From an uncultured Bacteroides sp. (GTDB taxonomy: Bacteria; Bacteroidota; Bacteroidia; Bacteroidales; Bacteroidaceae): a stretch of DNA of 64,000 nucleotides. The notes beneath the pieces were generated by a model. That model made no database searches. It was not told the origin of the DNA and saw only the letters and a list, made by a program, of their open reading frames with translations. The position numbers and the translations under genes were made by a program. The stretch lies in the NCBI RefSeq assembly GCF_905207245.1, contig NZ_CAJLKP010000005.1, positions 70,424-134,423 on the forward strand. The letters are read 5' to 3'. Below, piece by piece: positions 54,737 through 62,726 of this stretch. The first letter of the stretch is position 1; each line of letters begins with the position of its first letter.

Positions 54737-55122
54737 ATCAAGTTGTCTATTTAAATTAATGAATAATACAGTGCAAAAGTAGGGAAAATTCCCGCTACTC
54801 ATACTAATATACGAAAAATATATGCTTTACACCCTTTATTGAACGAGAATAGCAACGGAATGTTCGCTGTTTGCAATAAGGAAAAATAAGTGAGCAACAA
54901 TGCTTATAGAAGATAGGCAGAGGTATAAAACATGTTATATAACATAAATAATTCAACCATTCACTTGGTTTTCAATAATAATGTTGTACCTTTGACGCCG
55001 ATTTAGGACAAGTGGTTCTACAATCTTAGTAAATGTTGATTATACATTTGTTTCATAAGACGCTAAATTAGCATCACAACAAGCAACTGTAAATCAACCA
55101 GTATTAACCAAAACCGCCTTAC
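54737..55122. other. Divergent intergenic region, serB and thioredoxin-fold gene
   Basis: 386 bp, AT-rich. It contains TACTTTTG at 54781-54774 (minus), a possible -7 for serB without a good -33; the palindrome ATGTTATATAACAT at 54932-54945; and the plus-strand promoter at 54965-54994. The remaining about 130 nt before the next ATG would be a leader in which I see no obvious riboswitch-like structure. Confidence 0.5.
54965..54994 (+). promoter_or_regulatory. Promoter of the thioredoxin-fold gene
   Basis: TTG at 54965-54967, 19-nt spacer, TACCTTTG at 54987-54994, giving a leader of about 120 nt. The 14-bp palindrome at 54932-54945 ends 19 nt upstream and is placed like an operator. Confidence 0.6.
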
Positions 55123-55626
55123 ATGAAGTATGTAAAATGGATTTTTGTTGTATTACTAATTAGTTCCTTGACTTCTTTCGTAGAAAAAGACAAACCAACC
55201 GGTGGTTTGAATGTGGGTGACATGGCCCCTGATTTTAAAATCGAAACTATGTCGACTGAGCAACCTACTCTAAACCTTTCCCGGATGAAGGGAAAGTATG
55301 TGTTACTCAGTTTCTGGGCAAGTTACGACGCGCAGTCCCGGATGCAAAACGCAAGTTTAAGCAATGCGCTTCGCTCAACTTCTCCAAATAATAATGTGGA
55401 AATGGTTTCCGTTTCATTCGATGAATATCAGTCTATCTTCGAGGAAACCATTCGTAAGGACCAAATAGTTACGCCCACTTGTTTCGTGGAAACTAAAGGC
55501 GAGTCGTCCGGCATCTTTAAAAAGTATCGCTTAGGCCGGGGATTTACTAACTATTTACTGGATGATAATGGTGTGATTATAGCCAAAAACATCTCTGCCG
55601 CAGAGCTTTCAGCTTACTTGAATTAA
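55123..55626 (+). CDS. Thioredoxin-fold envelope protein without catalytic cysteines
   Basis: A 167-residue protein with a signal peptide or anchor (about residues 1-20, KYVKWIFVVLLISSLTSF). The AhpC/TlpA-type thioredoxin fold that follows has VGDMAPDFKIETM (about 32-44), GKYVLLSFWASYD (about 61-73), and LLDDNGVIIAKN near the C-terminus. Where TlpA-like proteins have WCxxC, this one reads FWASYDAQSR, so both redox cysteines are missing. The only Cys is in the TPTCFVETKG stretch, at the position of the cis-Pro loop. It therefore probably has no disulfide reductase activity; a binding or structural role is inferred. Single gene with its own promoter. Confidence 0.82.
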   Translation: MKYVKWIFVVLLISSLTSFVEKDKPTGGLNVGDMAPDFKIETMSTEQPTLNLSRMKGKYVLLSFWASYDAQSRMQNASLSNALRSTSPNNNVEMVSVSFDEYQSIFEETIRKDQIVTPTCFVETKGESSGIFKKYRLGRGFTNYLLDDNGVIIAKNISAAELSAYLN

Positions 55627-55768
55627 GTGTTTTCACTGCCATAATACAATGAAAAACTTAAAGAACCTGTAAGACGAAAGTGGGTTTATTTCCAAAGAAT
55701 CAAACGACAATTGATTGCCGCTAAGGTTAAAAGGAGATAAAGACAAAAGAGGAAATGGATACAACAAA

Positions 55769-55812
55769 AAGCCCCTCCCGCACTTGTGGTAACACAGGAG
55801 CGGGAGGGGCTT
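55769..55812. terminator. Bidirectional GC-rich terminator
   Basis: A perfect 12-bp stem (AAGCCCCTCCCG at 55769-55780 with 55801-55812) around a 20-nt loop, flanked by A and T runs. It separates the thioredoxin-fold gene from the convergent lon-tgt-lptF operon. Confidence 0.85.
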
Positions 55813-55840
55813 CTTATTTTTATCAGTTTTTCGGATTATC

Positions 55841-56977
55841 TTACTTCGGTGCTTTCTGATACAGATAGAATGCAATGAATGCATAAAGTATGTTTGGTAT
55901 CCATACGGCAATTACCGGAGGCACATTGCCATTCACCGCAAAGGTGGACGCAATCGTCTGGAACAAGATATATGAGAAGCTTAATGCCAAACCTATACCC
56001 AGGTGCAAGCCCATTCCACCCTTTGTCTTTTTCGAAGAAAGAGAAACACCTATCAACGTAAGAATAAACGATGCAAAAGACATGGCGATACGCTTGTGAT
56101 ATTCAATTTCAAACTCCTTGATATTGGCAAAACCACGCTGCCGCTGACGGGTAATGTATTCACTCAACTGTGGATTGGTCATCATTTCCTGCTGGTTTTT
56201 TGTTATCAAAAAATCGGCAGGTTCCATAAAGAGCGTACTGTCAATGCGATCGCCTTTGGTAATGCTCTCTTTCATGCCATCCATTTCACGTATCATATAG
56301 TCCTTAATAATCCACTTATGCACAGAAGCCGTATCGTAAGTGATAGAACGGGCTGTAAGGTGAGAAACTAACTGTTTATCCTTAAACTTATCCAATGAAA
56401 AACGATATCCGGTTTTGGAGTAATCTTCAAAGCGTTCAATGTAAGCAATAACCCCTGAATCTACCTCTAACTGAATGTTTCGAGCAGTATTATTTTTGCG
56501 TTGCTTATAGTATTTATCTTCAAAGTTAATACGCGTCACACTACCTTGGGGTATGACATAAGAACCTAAAAAGAAAGTCACCACTGCAATGATGGCTGCC
56601 GACACCATGTAAGGTCGAAGCATCCGTTTGAAGCTCATTCCGGTAGAGAACATGGCGATAATTTCCGAGTTCTCCGCCAGTTTTGAGGTAAAGAAGATAA
56701 CGGCAATAAATACAAACAGCGGACTGAACAAATTGGCAAAGTAAGGAATGAAGTTCAGGTAATAGTCGAAAACAATAGCATTCCAAGGTGCTTCATGCGA
56801 CATGAACCTGTCCATCTTTTCATTAAAGTCGAATACCACCGCAATCGAAATAATCAATGCAATGGCAAACACGTAAGTCCCGAGGAACTTCTTTATAATG
56901 TAGAAGTCCAGCCGCTTCAACCATTTCCAGTTATCCGGCAGCTTTATACCTTTTATCTTCCAGTTCAGTTTTTTCAT
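55841..56977 (-). CDS. LptF/LptG family permease
   Basis: Inner-membrane component of lipopolysaccharide export (YjgP/YjgQ family). The 378-residue protein has three N-terminal helices (about residues 28-140), a periplasmic jellyroll-like domain (about 145-270) and three C-terminal helices (about 290-375). LDFYIIKKFLGTYVFAIALI at the N-terminus, NSEIIAMFSTGMSFKRML (the coupling-helix region) and the C-terminal GMGLHLGIGLALSF are typical. The ATG at 56977 overlaps the tgt stop by 4 bp. Whether it is LptF or LptG cannot be decided, since many Bacteroidetes have several. Confidence 0.9.
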   Translation of the reverse strand: MKKLNWKIKGIKLPDNWKWLKRLDFYIIKKFLGTYVFAIALIISIAVVFDFNEKMDRFMSHEAPWNAIVFDYYLNFIPYFANLFSPLFVFIAVIFFTSKLAENSEIIAMFSTGMSFKRMLRPYMVSAAIIAVVTFFLGSYVIPQGSVTRINFEDKYYKQRKNNTARNIQLEVDSGVIAYIERFEDYSKTGYRFSLDKFKDKQLVSHLTARSITYDTASVHKWIIKDYMIREMDGMKESITKGDRIDSTLFMEPADFLITKNQQEMMTNPQLSEYITRQRQRGFANIKEFEIEYHKRIAMSFASFILTLIGVSLSSKKTKGGMGLHLGIGLALSFSYILFQTIASTFAVNGNVPPVIAVWIPNILYAFIAFYLYQKAPK

Positions 56978-58104
56978 AATCTTGTAGATACACGTTTCAC
57001 CATCATCGGTTTCCACGTAGAGAAGTCACCAGCAATGATATGCTTGCGGGCTTCCCCCACCAACCATAGATAAAATGCCAAATTATGAATGGAAGCAATT
57101 TGCATAGCCAGCAACTCTTGTGCATGAAACAGATGGCGCAGATAAGCCTTAGTATATAAGGTATCCACAGCAGAAGCCCCATCTGCCTCAATAGGAGAGA
57201 AGTCCGTTTCCCATTTTTTATTGCGCATATTAATGATACCATCTTTGGTAAACAGCATACCGTTACGTCCATTACGGGTAGGCATCACACAATCGAACAT
57301 ATCCACACCGCGTTCTATACCTTCCAAAATGTTGACCGGCGTACCTACACCCATCAGATAACGAGGTTTGTCTTTAGGCAGAATCCCGTTCACCAGCTCA
57401 ATCATCTCATACATTTTATCTACCGGTTCACCCACCGCCAAGCCACCGATAGCATTGCCATCCGCGCCTTTTGATGCGATGAATTCTGCCGACTGCTTGC
57501 GAAGGTCGGGATATACACATCCTTGAACAATAGGGAAAAGGGATTGATTATAACCATACTTCGGCTCCGTCTCATTGAAACGCTGGATGCAACGATCCAA
57601 CCAACGATGCGTCAGCCCTAATGACTTTTTGGCATAAGCATAGTCTGAATCACCCGGAGGGCATTCATCAAATGCCATCATAATATCCGCACCAATAGTA
57701 CGTTCAATATCCATCACCTTTTCAGGGGTAAAAATATGCTTACTACCATCAATGTGCGAACGAAATTCAGCACCTTCTTCGCGCAGCTTGCGGATACCCG
57801 ACAATGAAAATACCTGAAAGCCACCACTATCCGTCAGCATCGGGCGGTCAAAGCCGTTGAACTTATGCAGTCCTCCGGCTTTTTCCAGTACATCCAATCC
57901 CGGACGCAGATACAGATGATAAGTGTTACCTAATATTATCTGCGCCTTGATATCTTCTTTCAATTCGGTTACATGCACACCTTTCACCGTTCCCACAGTA
58001 CCTACCGGCATAAAAATGGGTGTTTCTATCTGCCCGTGGTCAGTGGTAATCAGTCCTGCACGCGCGTTACTTTTACTGTCTGTATATTGTAAATCAAATG
58101 TCAT
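56974..58104 (-). CDS. tgt: Queuine tRNA-ribosyltransferase (tRNA-guanine transglycosylase)
   Basis: Exchanges guanine 34 of tRNAs with GUN anticodons for the queuosine precursor. The 376-residue protein has the usual length and core motifs: IILGNTYHLYLRPG, the catalytic Asp region LTDSGGFQVFSLSG (about residues 90-103), PIVQGCVY, GGLAVGEP, and MFDCVMPTRNGRNGMLFT. The CxCxxC zinc-binding loop of other bacterial Tgt proteins is missing: the equivalent stretch reads IEADGASAVDTLYTKAY, although the fourth ligand His in SIHNLAFY is kept. The gene overlaps lon (4 bp) upstream and the Lpt permease (4 bp) downstream. Confidence 0.94.
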   Translation of the reverse strand: MTFDLQYTDSKSNARAGLITTDHGQIETPIFMPVGTVGTVKGVHVTELKEDIKAQIILGNTYHLYLRPGLDVLEKAGGLHKFNGFDRPMLTDSGGFQVFSLSGIRKLREEGAEFRSHIDGSKHIFTPEKVMDIERTIGADIMMAFDECPPGDSDYAYAKKSLGLTHRWLDRCIQRFNETEPKYGYNQSLFPIVQGCVYPDLRKQSAEFIASKGADGNAIGGLAVGEPVDKMYEMIELVNGILPKDKPRYLMGVGTPVNILEGIERGVDMFDCVMPTRNGRNGMLFTKDGIINMRNKKWETDFSPIEADGASAVDTLYTKAYLRHLFHAQELLAMQIASIHNLAFYLWLVGEARKHIIAGDFSTWKPMMVKRVSTRL

Positions 58105-60581
58105 TCTGCTTTCTTTTCTGTCTTTTCTTTCTTTGGGGACAGGTCAATGGCATCGGCTACCTTTTCATTGGTCAGCGCAATGGCAAACACCTCTTTCACA
58201 TCTTTCACATAATGGAAAGTCAATCCTTTGAGGTAGAGCTCCTGTATCTCATCAATATTCTTACGATTCTCTTCGCTTAGGATAATATCTTTGATACCGG
58301 CACGTTTGGCAGCCAGAATTTTTTCTTTGATTCCCCCTACAGGAAGCACCTTGCCTCGAAGCGTAATCTCACCTGTCATAGCAAGATTAGCCTTTACCTT
58401 ACGCTGGGTAAGGGCAGAAGCGAGAGAGGTAGCCATGGTAATACCTGCCGACGGTCCATCCTTAGGTATGGCACCTTCGGGTACATGCACATGGATATTC
58501 CAGTTATCAAAGATATCTTCATCCAAATTCAACAGAGAAGCATGCGCCTTGATGTATTCCAAAGCCAACATAGCAGATTCTTTCATCACGTCACCCAGAT
58601 TTCCGGTCAGCGTCAGACGTCCGCCTTTTCCACGACTCAAACTGGTTTCCACGAATAAGATTTCTCCACCTACGGCAGTCCATGCCAGTCCGGTCACTAC
58701 ACCGGCATACTCATTGCCTTGATACTTATCACGGGTATACTCCGGGGCACCAAGGAATTCATATAAATCTGCCGGTTTGATTTCCTGTTTCGCAAAATAA
58801 CCGTCCGTAGCATACTGACGAGCTGATTTACGAAGCACCTTACCGATTTTCTTCTCCAGTTCGCGCACACCGCTCTCACGGGTGTATGACTCGATAATAG
58901 CTTCCAACGTATTCTTTGGTATCTTAATATCGTTTTTCTTCATACCATTAGCTTCCAGTTCTTTCGGAACCAGATGGCGGCGAGCAATCTCTATTTTTTC
59001 TTCAGTGATATAACCACTTACTTCAATCAGCTCCATGCGATCAAGCAATGGCCCGGGAATGGTATTCAGATTATTCGCTGTAGCGATAAACATCACCTTC
59101 GACAAATCATAATCCACATCCAGAAAGTTATCATGGAATGTCGTATTCTGTTCCGGATCAAGCACCTCGAGCAGGGCAGAAGAGGGATCTCCCTGACGGT
59201 CGGAACTAACCTTATCTATCTCATCCAGAATAAACACCGGATTGGAAGAACCGGCTTTAATCAGACTCTTGATAATGCGTCCCGGCATTGCTCCGATATA
59301 CGTTTTACGGTGTCCGCGGATTTCTGCTTCATCATGCACACCACCTAATGACATACGGATATATTTCCGCTTCAACGCAGCAGCAATCGAACGCCCCAAA
59401 GACGTTTTACCAACTCCCGGAGGACCATACAGACAGATGATAGGCGACTTCATATCACCTTTCAACTTCAATACCGCCAAGTGTTCCAGAATACGTTCCT
59501 TCACCTTTTCTAAACCATAATGGTCTTTATTCAAGGTCTTTTCCGCATTTGTCAGATTCAGATTATCCGTAGTATATACTCCCCACGGCAGACTAAGCAT
59601 GGTTTGCAGATAATTAAGCTGCACGCTATAATCGGGAGATTGCGGATGAGTACGTTCCAGTTTATCCAATTCCTTAATGAAGGTTTCCTTCACTTCCGCA
59701 CTCCATTTGATAGAGGCAGCCTTGCGACGCATTTCTTCTATTTCCTGCTCCTGACCGCCGCCACCCAGCTCATCCTGAATAGTTTTAATCTGTTGTTGCA
59801 AAAAGTATTCGCGTTGCTGCTGGTCTATATCCTCCCGTGCACGCATTTGTATGGACTCCTTGATTTCGGCAAGTTGCACTTCCCGATTCAGTATTTCCAA
59901 TAAGCGGTAAGTACGGGCCCGCAATGAGTCGATACGCAGCAATTCAACCTTTTCATCTTTCTTCAATGGAAGATTAGTACAGATAAAATCTACCAAAAAC
60001 ATGGGGTTGGTTATGTTCTTGATAGCAAATGCAGAGTCTTGCTGAAACATATCGGATGACTTGATAAACCGGATAGTCAAATCCTTGCTTGCTTCCACCA
60101 ATGCGTGGAATTCTTTGTCATTTTTATCCGGTATATCTTCTTCCAATGCTTTTACTCGTCCTTTCAGGTAGGGAACCGTGTCAACGATCTCTTTTAGCTC
60201 CATGCGCTTGACGCCTTGCAAAATGACAGTCGTTGTCTGGTCAGGCATTTCCAGGATACGTATAATCTTACCTACCGTACCAATGGTATGCAAATCCTCC
60301 AATAAAGGAACTTCCGTGTCTGCCAGTTTCTGGCAAACTACACCTACATATGCACTCTTCTTTTCTGCTTCACGAACCAATTTCATGGAAGTTTTTCTCC
60401 CAACAGATACCGGCATAAACACGCCCGGAAATAAAACCATATTCCGCAGAGGCAATATCGGAAGGATTTCATCCACCTCAATATCCATCAATTGTTCTTC
60501 ATTCCCCTCAAAATCAGCAATCACTGAGAAAGCATTTCCGTCTCTCTCTTCTGTATCTTCCAGGTAAAGTCTTTTCTTCAT
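58101..60581 (-). CDS. lon: ATP-dependent Lon protease
   Basis: Cytosolic serine protease for damaged and regulatory proteins. The 826-residue protein has the LonN substrate domain (about residues 38-240; LPILPLRNMVLFPGVFMPV), a coiled linker, the AAA+ module (Walker A GPPGVGKTSLGRSIA at about 385-399, Walker B VFILDEIDKV) and the C-terminal protease domain with the Ser in PKDGPSAG (about residue 712) and the Lys near LRGKVLPVGGIKEK (about residue 755). Length is normal for the LonA class. It is first in the lon-tgt-lptF-type operon, linked by 4-bp overlaps. TAACTTTG at 60639-60632 (minus) is a candidate -7 element. Confidence 0.97.
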   Translation of the reverse strand: MKKRLYLEDTEERDGNAFSVIADFEGNEEQLMDIEVDEILPILPLRNMVLFPGVFMPVSVGRKTSMKLVREAEKKSAYVGVVCQKLADTEVPLLEDLHTIGTVGKIIRILEMPDQTTTVILQGVKRMELKEIVDTVPYLKGRVKALEEDIPDKNDKEFHALVEASKDLTIRFIKSSDMFQQDSAFAIKNITNPMFLVDFICTNLPLKKDEKVELLRIDSLRARTYRLLEILNREVQLAEIKESIQMRAREDIDQQQREYFLQQQIKTIQDELGGGGQEQEIEEMRRKAASIKWSAEVKETFIKELDKLERTHPQSPDYSVQLNYLQTMLSLPWGVYTTDNLNLTNAEKTLNKDHYGLEKVKERILEHLAVLKLKGDMKSPIICLYGPPGVGKTSLGRSIAAALKRKYIRMSLGGVHDEAEIRGHRKTYIGAMPGRIIKSLIKAGSSNPVFILDEIDKVSSDRQGDPSSALLEVLDPEQNTTFHDNFLDVDYDLSKVMFIATANNLNTIPGPLLDRMELIEVSGYITEEKIEIARRHLVPKELEANGMKKNDIKIPKNTLEAIIESYTRESGVRELEKKIGKVLRKSARQYATDGYFAKQEIKPADLYEFLGAPEYTRDKYQGNEYAGVVTGLAWTAVGGEILFVETSLSRGKGGRLTLTGNLGDVMKESAMLALEYIKAHASLLNLDEDIFDNWNIHVHVPEGAIPKDGPSAGITMATSLASALTQRKVKANLAMTGEITLRGKVLPVGGIKEKILAAKRAGIKDIILSEENRKNIDEIQELYLKGLTFHYVKDVKEVFAIALTNEKVADAIDLSPKKEKTEKKAE

Positions 60582-60697
60582 TTTTTTCTTTTTAAGTTTA
60601 TGTCATACTGACAGGGCTTATAAAGCGCCTGCAAAGTTAATCTATTCTTCATTAATATAAAGCACCTTTTATATAAAAAGACAAAAACAGTGCCAAA

Positions 60698-60731
60698 TTT
60701 GTCATAATATTCTCGACTTTGCCTATTTTTG
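60698..60731 (+). promoter_or_regulatory. Promoter of the trmN6-type gene
   Basis: TTTG at 60698-60701, 22-nt spacer, TATTTTTG at 60724-60731, 23 nt before the ATG. The spacer is slightly long for the consensus. Confidence 0.45.
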
Positions 60732-60754
60732 TCCCCAATTAACAAGTACAGACT

Positions 60755-61462
60755 ATGTCAAATCCCTATTTTCGGTTTAAACAATTTACCATATGGCATG
60801 ATAAGTGCGCTATGAAGGTAGGCACAGATGGAGTGCTTCTGGGCGCTTGGGCTACAGCAAAAAACACCCTCCAAATCCTTGATATAGGGACTGGTACGGG
60901 ATTGATAGCTCTAATGTTAGCTCAGCGGAATCCGCAAGCGCAAATCACAGCCATAGAGATAGATGAAACAGCAAGTGCCCAAGCTGAAATAAATGCCATA
61001 CGCTCGCCGTGGGCTGACAGAATAAATATTATCTGTAACGATTTTCGTTTATTCCAAACAGAAAACAAATACAATCTAATCGTTTCTAATCCTCCTTATT
61101 TTGTTGATGCTTTAAATTGCCCTGACAAACAACGAAATATGGCACGGCATACCTGCGAACTAAATTACGAATTGCTTTTTCAGCGTTCAGCCCAACTGCT
61201 TTGCGAGCAGGGGAGGGCGTGCTTCATTATCCCTGCCGAAGTAGAAAAACTGGTGATTGACACGGCTTGGAAATACAAGCTATATCCCTCCCGCCGTCTT
61301 CGTGTTTTTACAAAACCCGGAAAACCATGCCGAAGAGTGCTTATCTCATTCAGTCTTCAAGAAAAAGAGTGCATAGAAGAAACTTTATGCATTGAAGTGG
61401 AACACAATCAATTCACCCCTGAATATATTGCATTGACAAAAGAGTTTTATTTGAAAATGTAA
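60755..61462 (+). CDS. trmN6: tRNA1(Val) (adenine(37)-N6)-methyltransferase
   Basis: A 235-residue S-adenosylmethionine-dependent methyltransferase of the YfiC group, modifying A37 of tRNA-Val. The N-terminus FRFKQFTIWHDKCAMKVGTD is the group signature. The SAM-binding motif LDIGTGTGLIALMLAQR is at about residues 40-56, and the N6-adenine motif NPPYF at about residues 112-116. Length is as in relatives. It is a single gene, divergent from lon. Confidence 0.92.
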   Translation: MSNPYFRFKQFTIWHDKCAMKVGTDGVLLGAWATAKNTLQILDIGTGTGLIALMLAQRNPQAQITAIEIDETASAQAEINAIRSPWADRINIICNDFRLFQTENKYNLIVSNPPYFVDALNCPDKQRNMARHTCELNYELLFQRSAQLLCEQGRACFIIPAEVEKLVIDTAWKYKLYPSRRLRVFTKPGKPCRRVLISFSLQEKECIEETLCIEVEHNQFTPEYIALTKEFYLKM

Positions 61463-61482
61463 GATTATGCCTCTATAAATCC

Positions 61483-62253
61483 CTATTCACCGTAAAATTT
61501 TAAATATTTCTCAAAATGTGATTGTATATACTCAATATTATGATGACCGGGAAATATTTGATTCTTAGAATTTACCCCTTTATTACACAATATTTCATGC
61601 AAAATTGAGCATCCTTCATAAAACCGACCTTCATCCTTATCTCCAGCATCAAGATAAACACAGACATCAGAAGATATATGGGTGCTTTCTGCAATAGATA
61701 TTGGGTTATATTTTTCCCATATATTCATGTTTTCAAAATACGGCACATCTTCTTCCTCAAGTTTAAGTTCCAATGCCGGCATATGTCCTCCCACCTTTGA
61801 AAACAAATGTTGATACCGAAATGCATAGTGAAGAGCAGCATATCCTCCGGCAGATGCGCCTCCTATATATCTTTCTCGTCTATCTTCTACAGTCTTAAAG
61901 GTTGCGTCTACTAAAGGGATCACCTCTTCAACAAAATAAGACTCATACATCCCTAAACTAATAATTCGATTATTTACATCTGATACTTCCCGACAAATCA
62001 ATGACGAATTTATCCCCCGGCTATTCTCTATTCTTGGACATACAATTATCATAGGCTTAATTATTCCATCATTAACCAGCCTATCCATCACAACATCTGC
62101 GTTTATCTGAAATAGCAAATTCTCATCTCCACTTCTTCCATGTAGAAAATACAGCACTGGCAGAGAGATGGCATTATTATAATTTGCAGGTAAATATACA
62201 CTCATAGACATTTCTTTCTTAAGAATATGGCTGTAGAAATCAACTTTCTTCAT
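61483..62253 (-). CDS. Alpha/beta hydrolase, esterase D (PF00756-type)
   Basis: A 256-residue cytoplasmic esterase. It has the oxyanion-hole region LYFLHGRSGDENLLF (about residues 33-47), the nucleophile elbow GGASAGGYAALHY (about 131-143, Ser in GASAGG), an acid Asp in YLDAGDKDEG, and a C-terminal His in FPGHHNIEYI. There is no signal peptide, so the substrate is intracellular. The fold family includes S-formylglutathione hydrolase, mycolyltransferases and enterochelin esterases; none is specifically indicated. It lies just left of the truncated tRNA-Pro and its composition is fairly AT-rich. Confidence 0.85.
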   Translation of the reverse strand: MKKVDFYSHILKKEMSMSVYLPANYNNAISLPVLYFLHGRSGDENLLFQINADVVMDRLVNDGIIKPMIIVCPRIENSRGINSSLICREVSDVNNRIISLGMYESYFVEEVIPLVDATFKTVEDRRERYIGGASAGGYAALHYAFRYQHLFSKVGGHMPALELKLEEEDVPYFENMNIWEKYNPISIAESTHISSDVCVYLDAGDKDEGRFYEGCSILHEILCNKGVNSKNQIFPGHHNIEYIQSHFEKYLKFYGE

Positions 62254-62311
62254 TATAGATAATATATTTATTGCTAAGATTATACGATGGACGATTATTA
62301 AATAAGAAAAT

Positions 62312-62343
62312 AAAAGGTTCGACTATTTCTAGTCAAACCTTTT
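62312..62343. terminator. Terminator beside the tRNA-Pro fragment
   Basis: A hairpin (AAAAGGTT at 62312-62319 with 62336-62343, plus GACTA with TAGTC inside, one mismatch) ending 6 nt before the 3' end of the tRNA fragment. It is most likely the original terminator of an intact tRNA-Pro gene read leftwards. Confidence 0.75.
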
Positions 62344-62348
62344 ATTCG

Positions 62349-62405
62349 TCGGGGTAGCGGGATTCGAACCCACGACCCCCTGCTCCCAAAGCAGGTGCGC
62401 TAACC
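62349..62405 (-). pseudogene. tRNA-Pro (TGG) fragment, 3' 57 nt; candidate att site
   Basis: On the minus strand, the sequence from GGTTAGCGC of the D arm through the anticodon arm (CCTGC TTTGGGA GCAGG, anticodon TGG), variable loop, T arm (loop TTCGAAT) and acceptor 3' strand TACCCCG plus discriminator A is intact. The 5' acceptor strand and most of the D arm are missing; from 62406 the sequence is unrelated AT-rich DNA. A 3' piece of a tRNA gene with its terminator still present is typical of the att site left by an integrase that inserts in a tRNA 3' end. On this strand the element would extend to the right. Confidence 0.85.
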
Positions 62406-62668
62406 TTATTAATATCATTATTAAATAACTGGAATTAAATCGATTAGCTTATATCTACTTTTCGCTTAAATGAAGCGGTTTAACTCTTGGTTTAACTTAG
62501 AGGCAAAACAAGAAGTGTTTGACAATAATTTAATAATCTCTTTTGCAGAATAAACCTGCATTGCAAAAATAGCAATTATAAAATGAAGTTTCAAATATCT
62601 ATATAGTTATTCAAAGTAAGCATAGTACTTTTTTGAATTAGGGTCTATAAAACCAACTTTCACTAAAA

Positions 62669-62705
62669 AAGGTACTAAAGGATTTTAAATTTCCGATAGT
62701 ACCTT
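62669..62705 (-). terminator. Terminator of the lipoprotein gene
   Basis: A perfect 9-bp stem (AAGGTACTA at 62669-62677 with 62697-62705) with a 19-nt loop, 22 nt past the stop of the minus-strand lipoprotein gene; an A/T-rich flank lies on the left. Confidence 0.65.
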
Positions 62706-62726
62706 ATAGTAGTGGTTCTGTTAATT

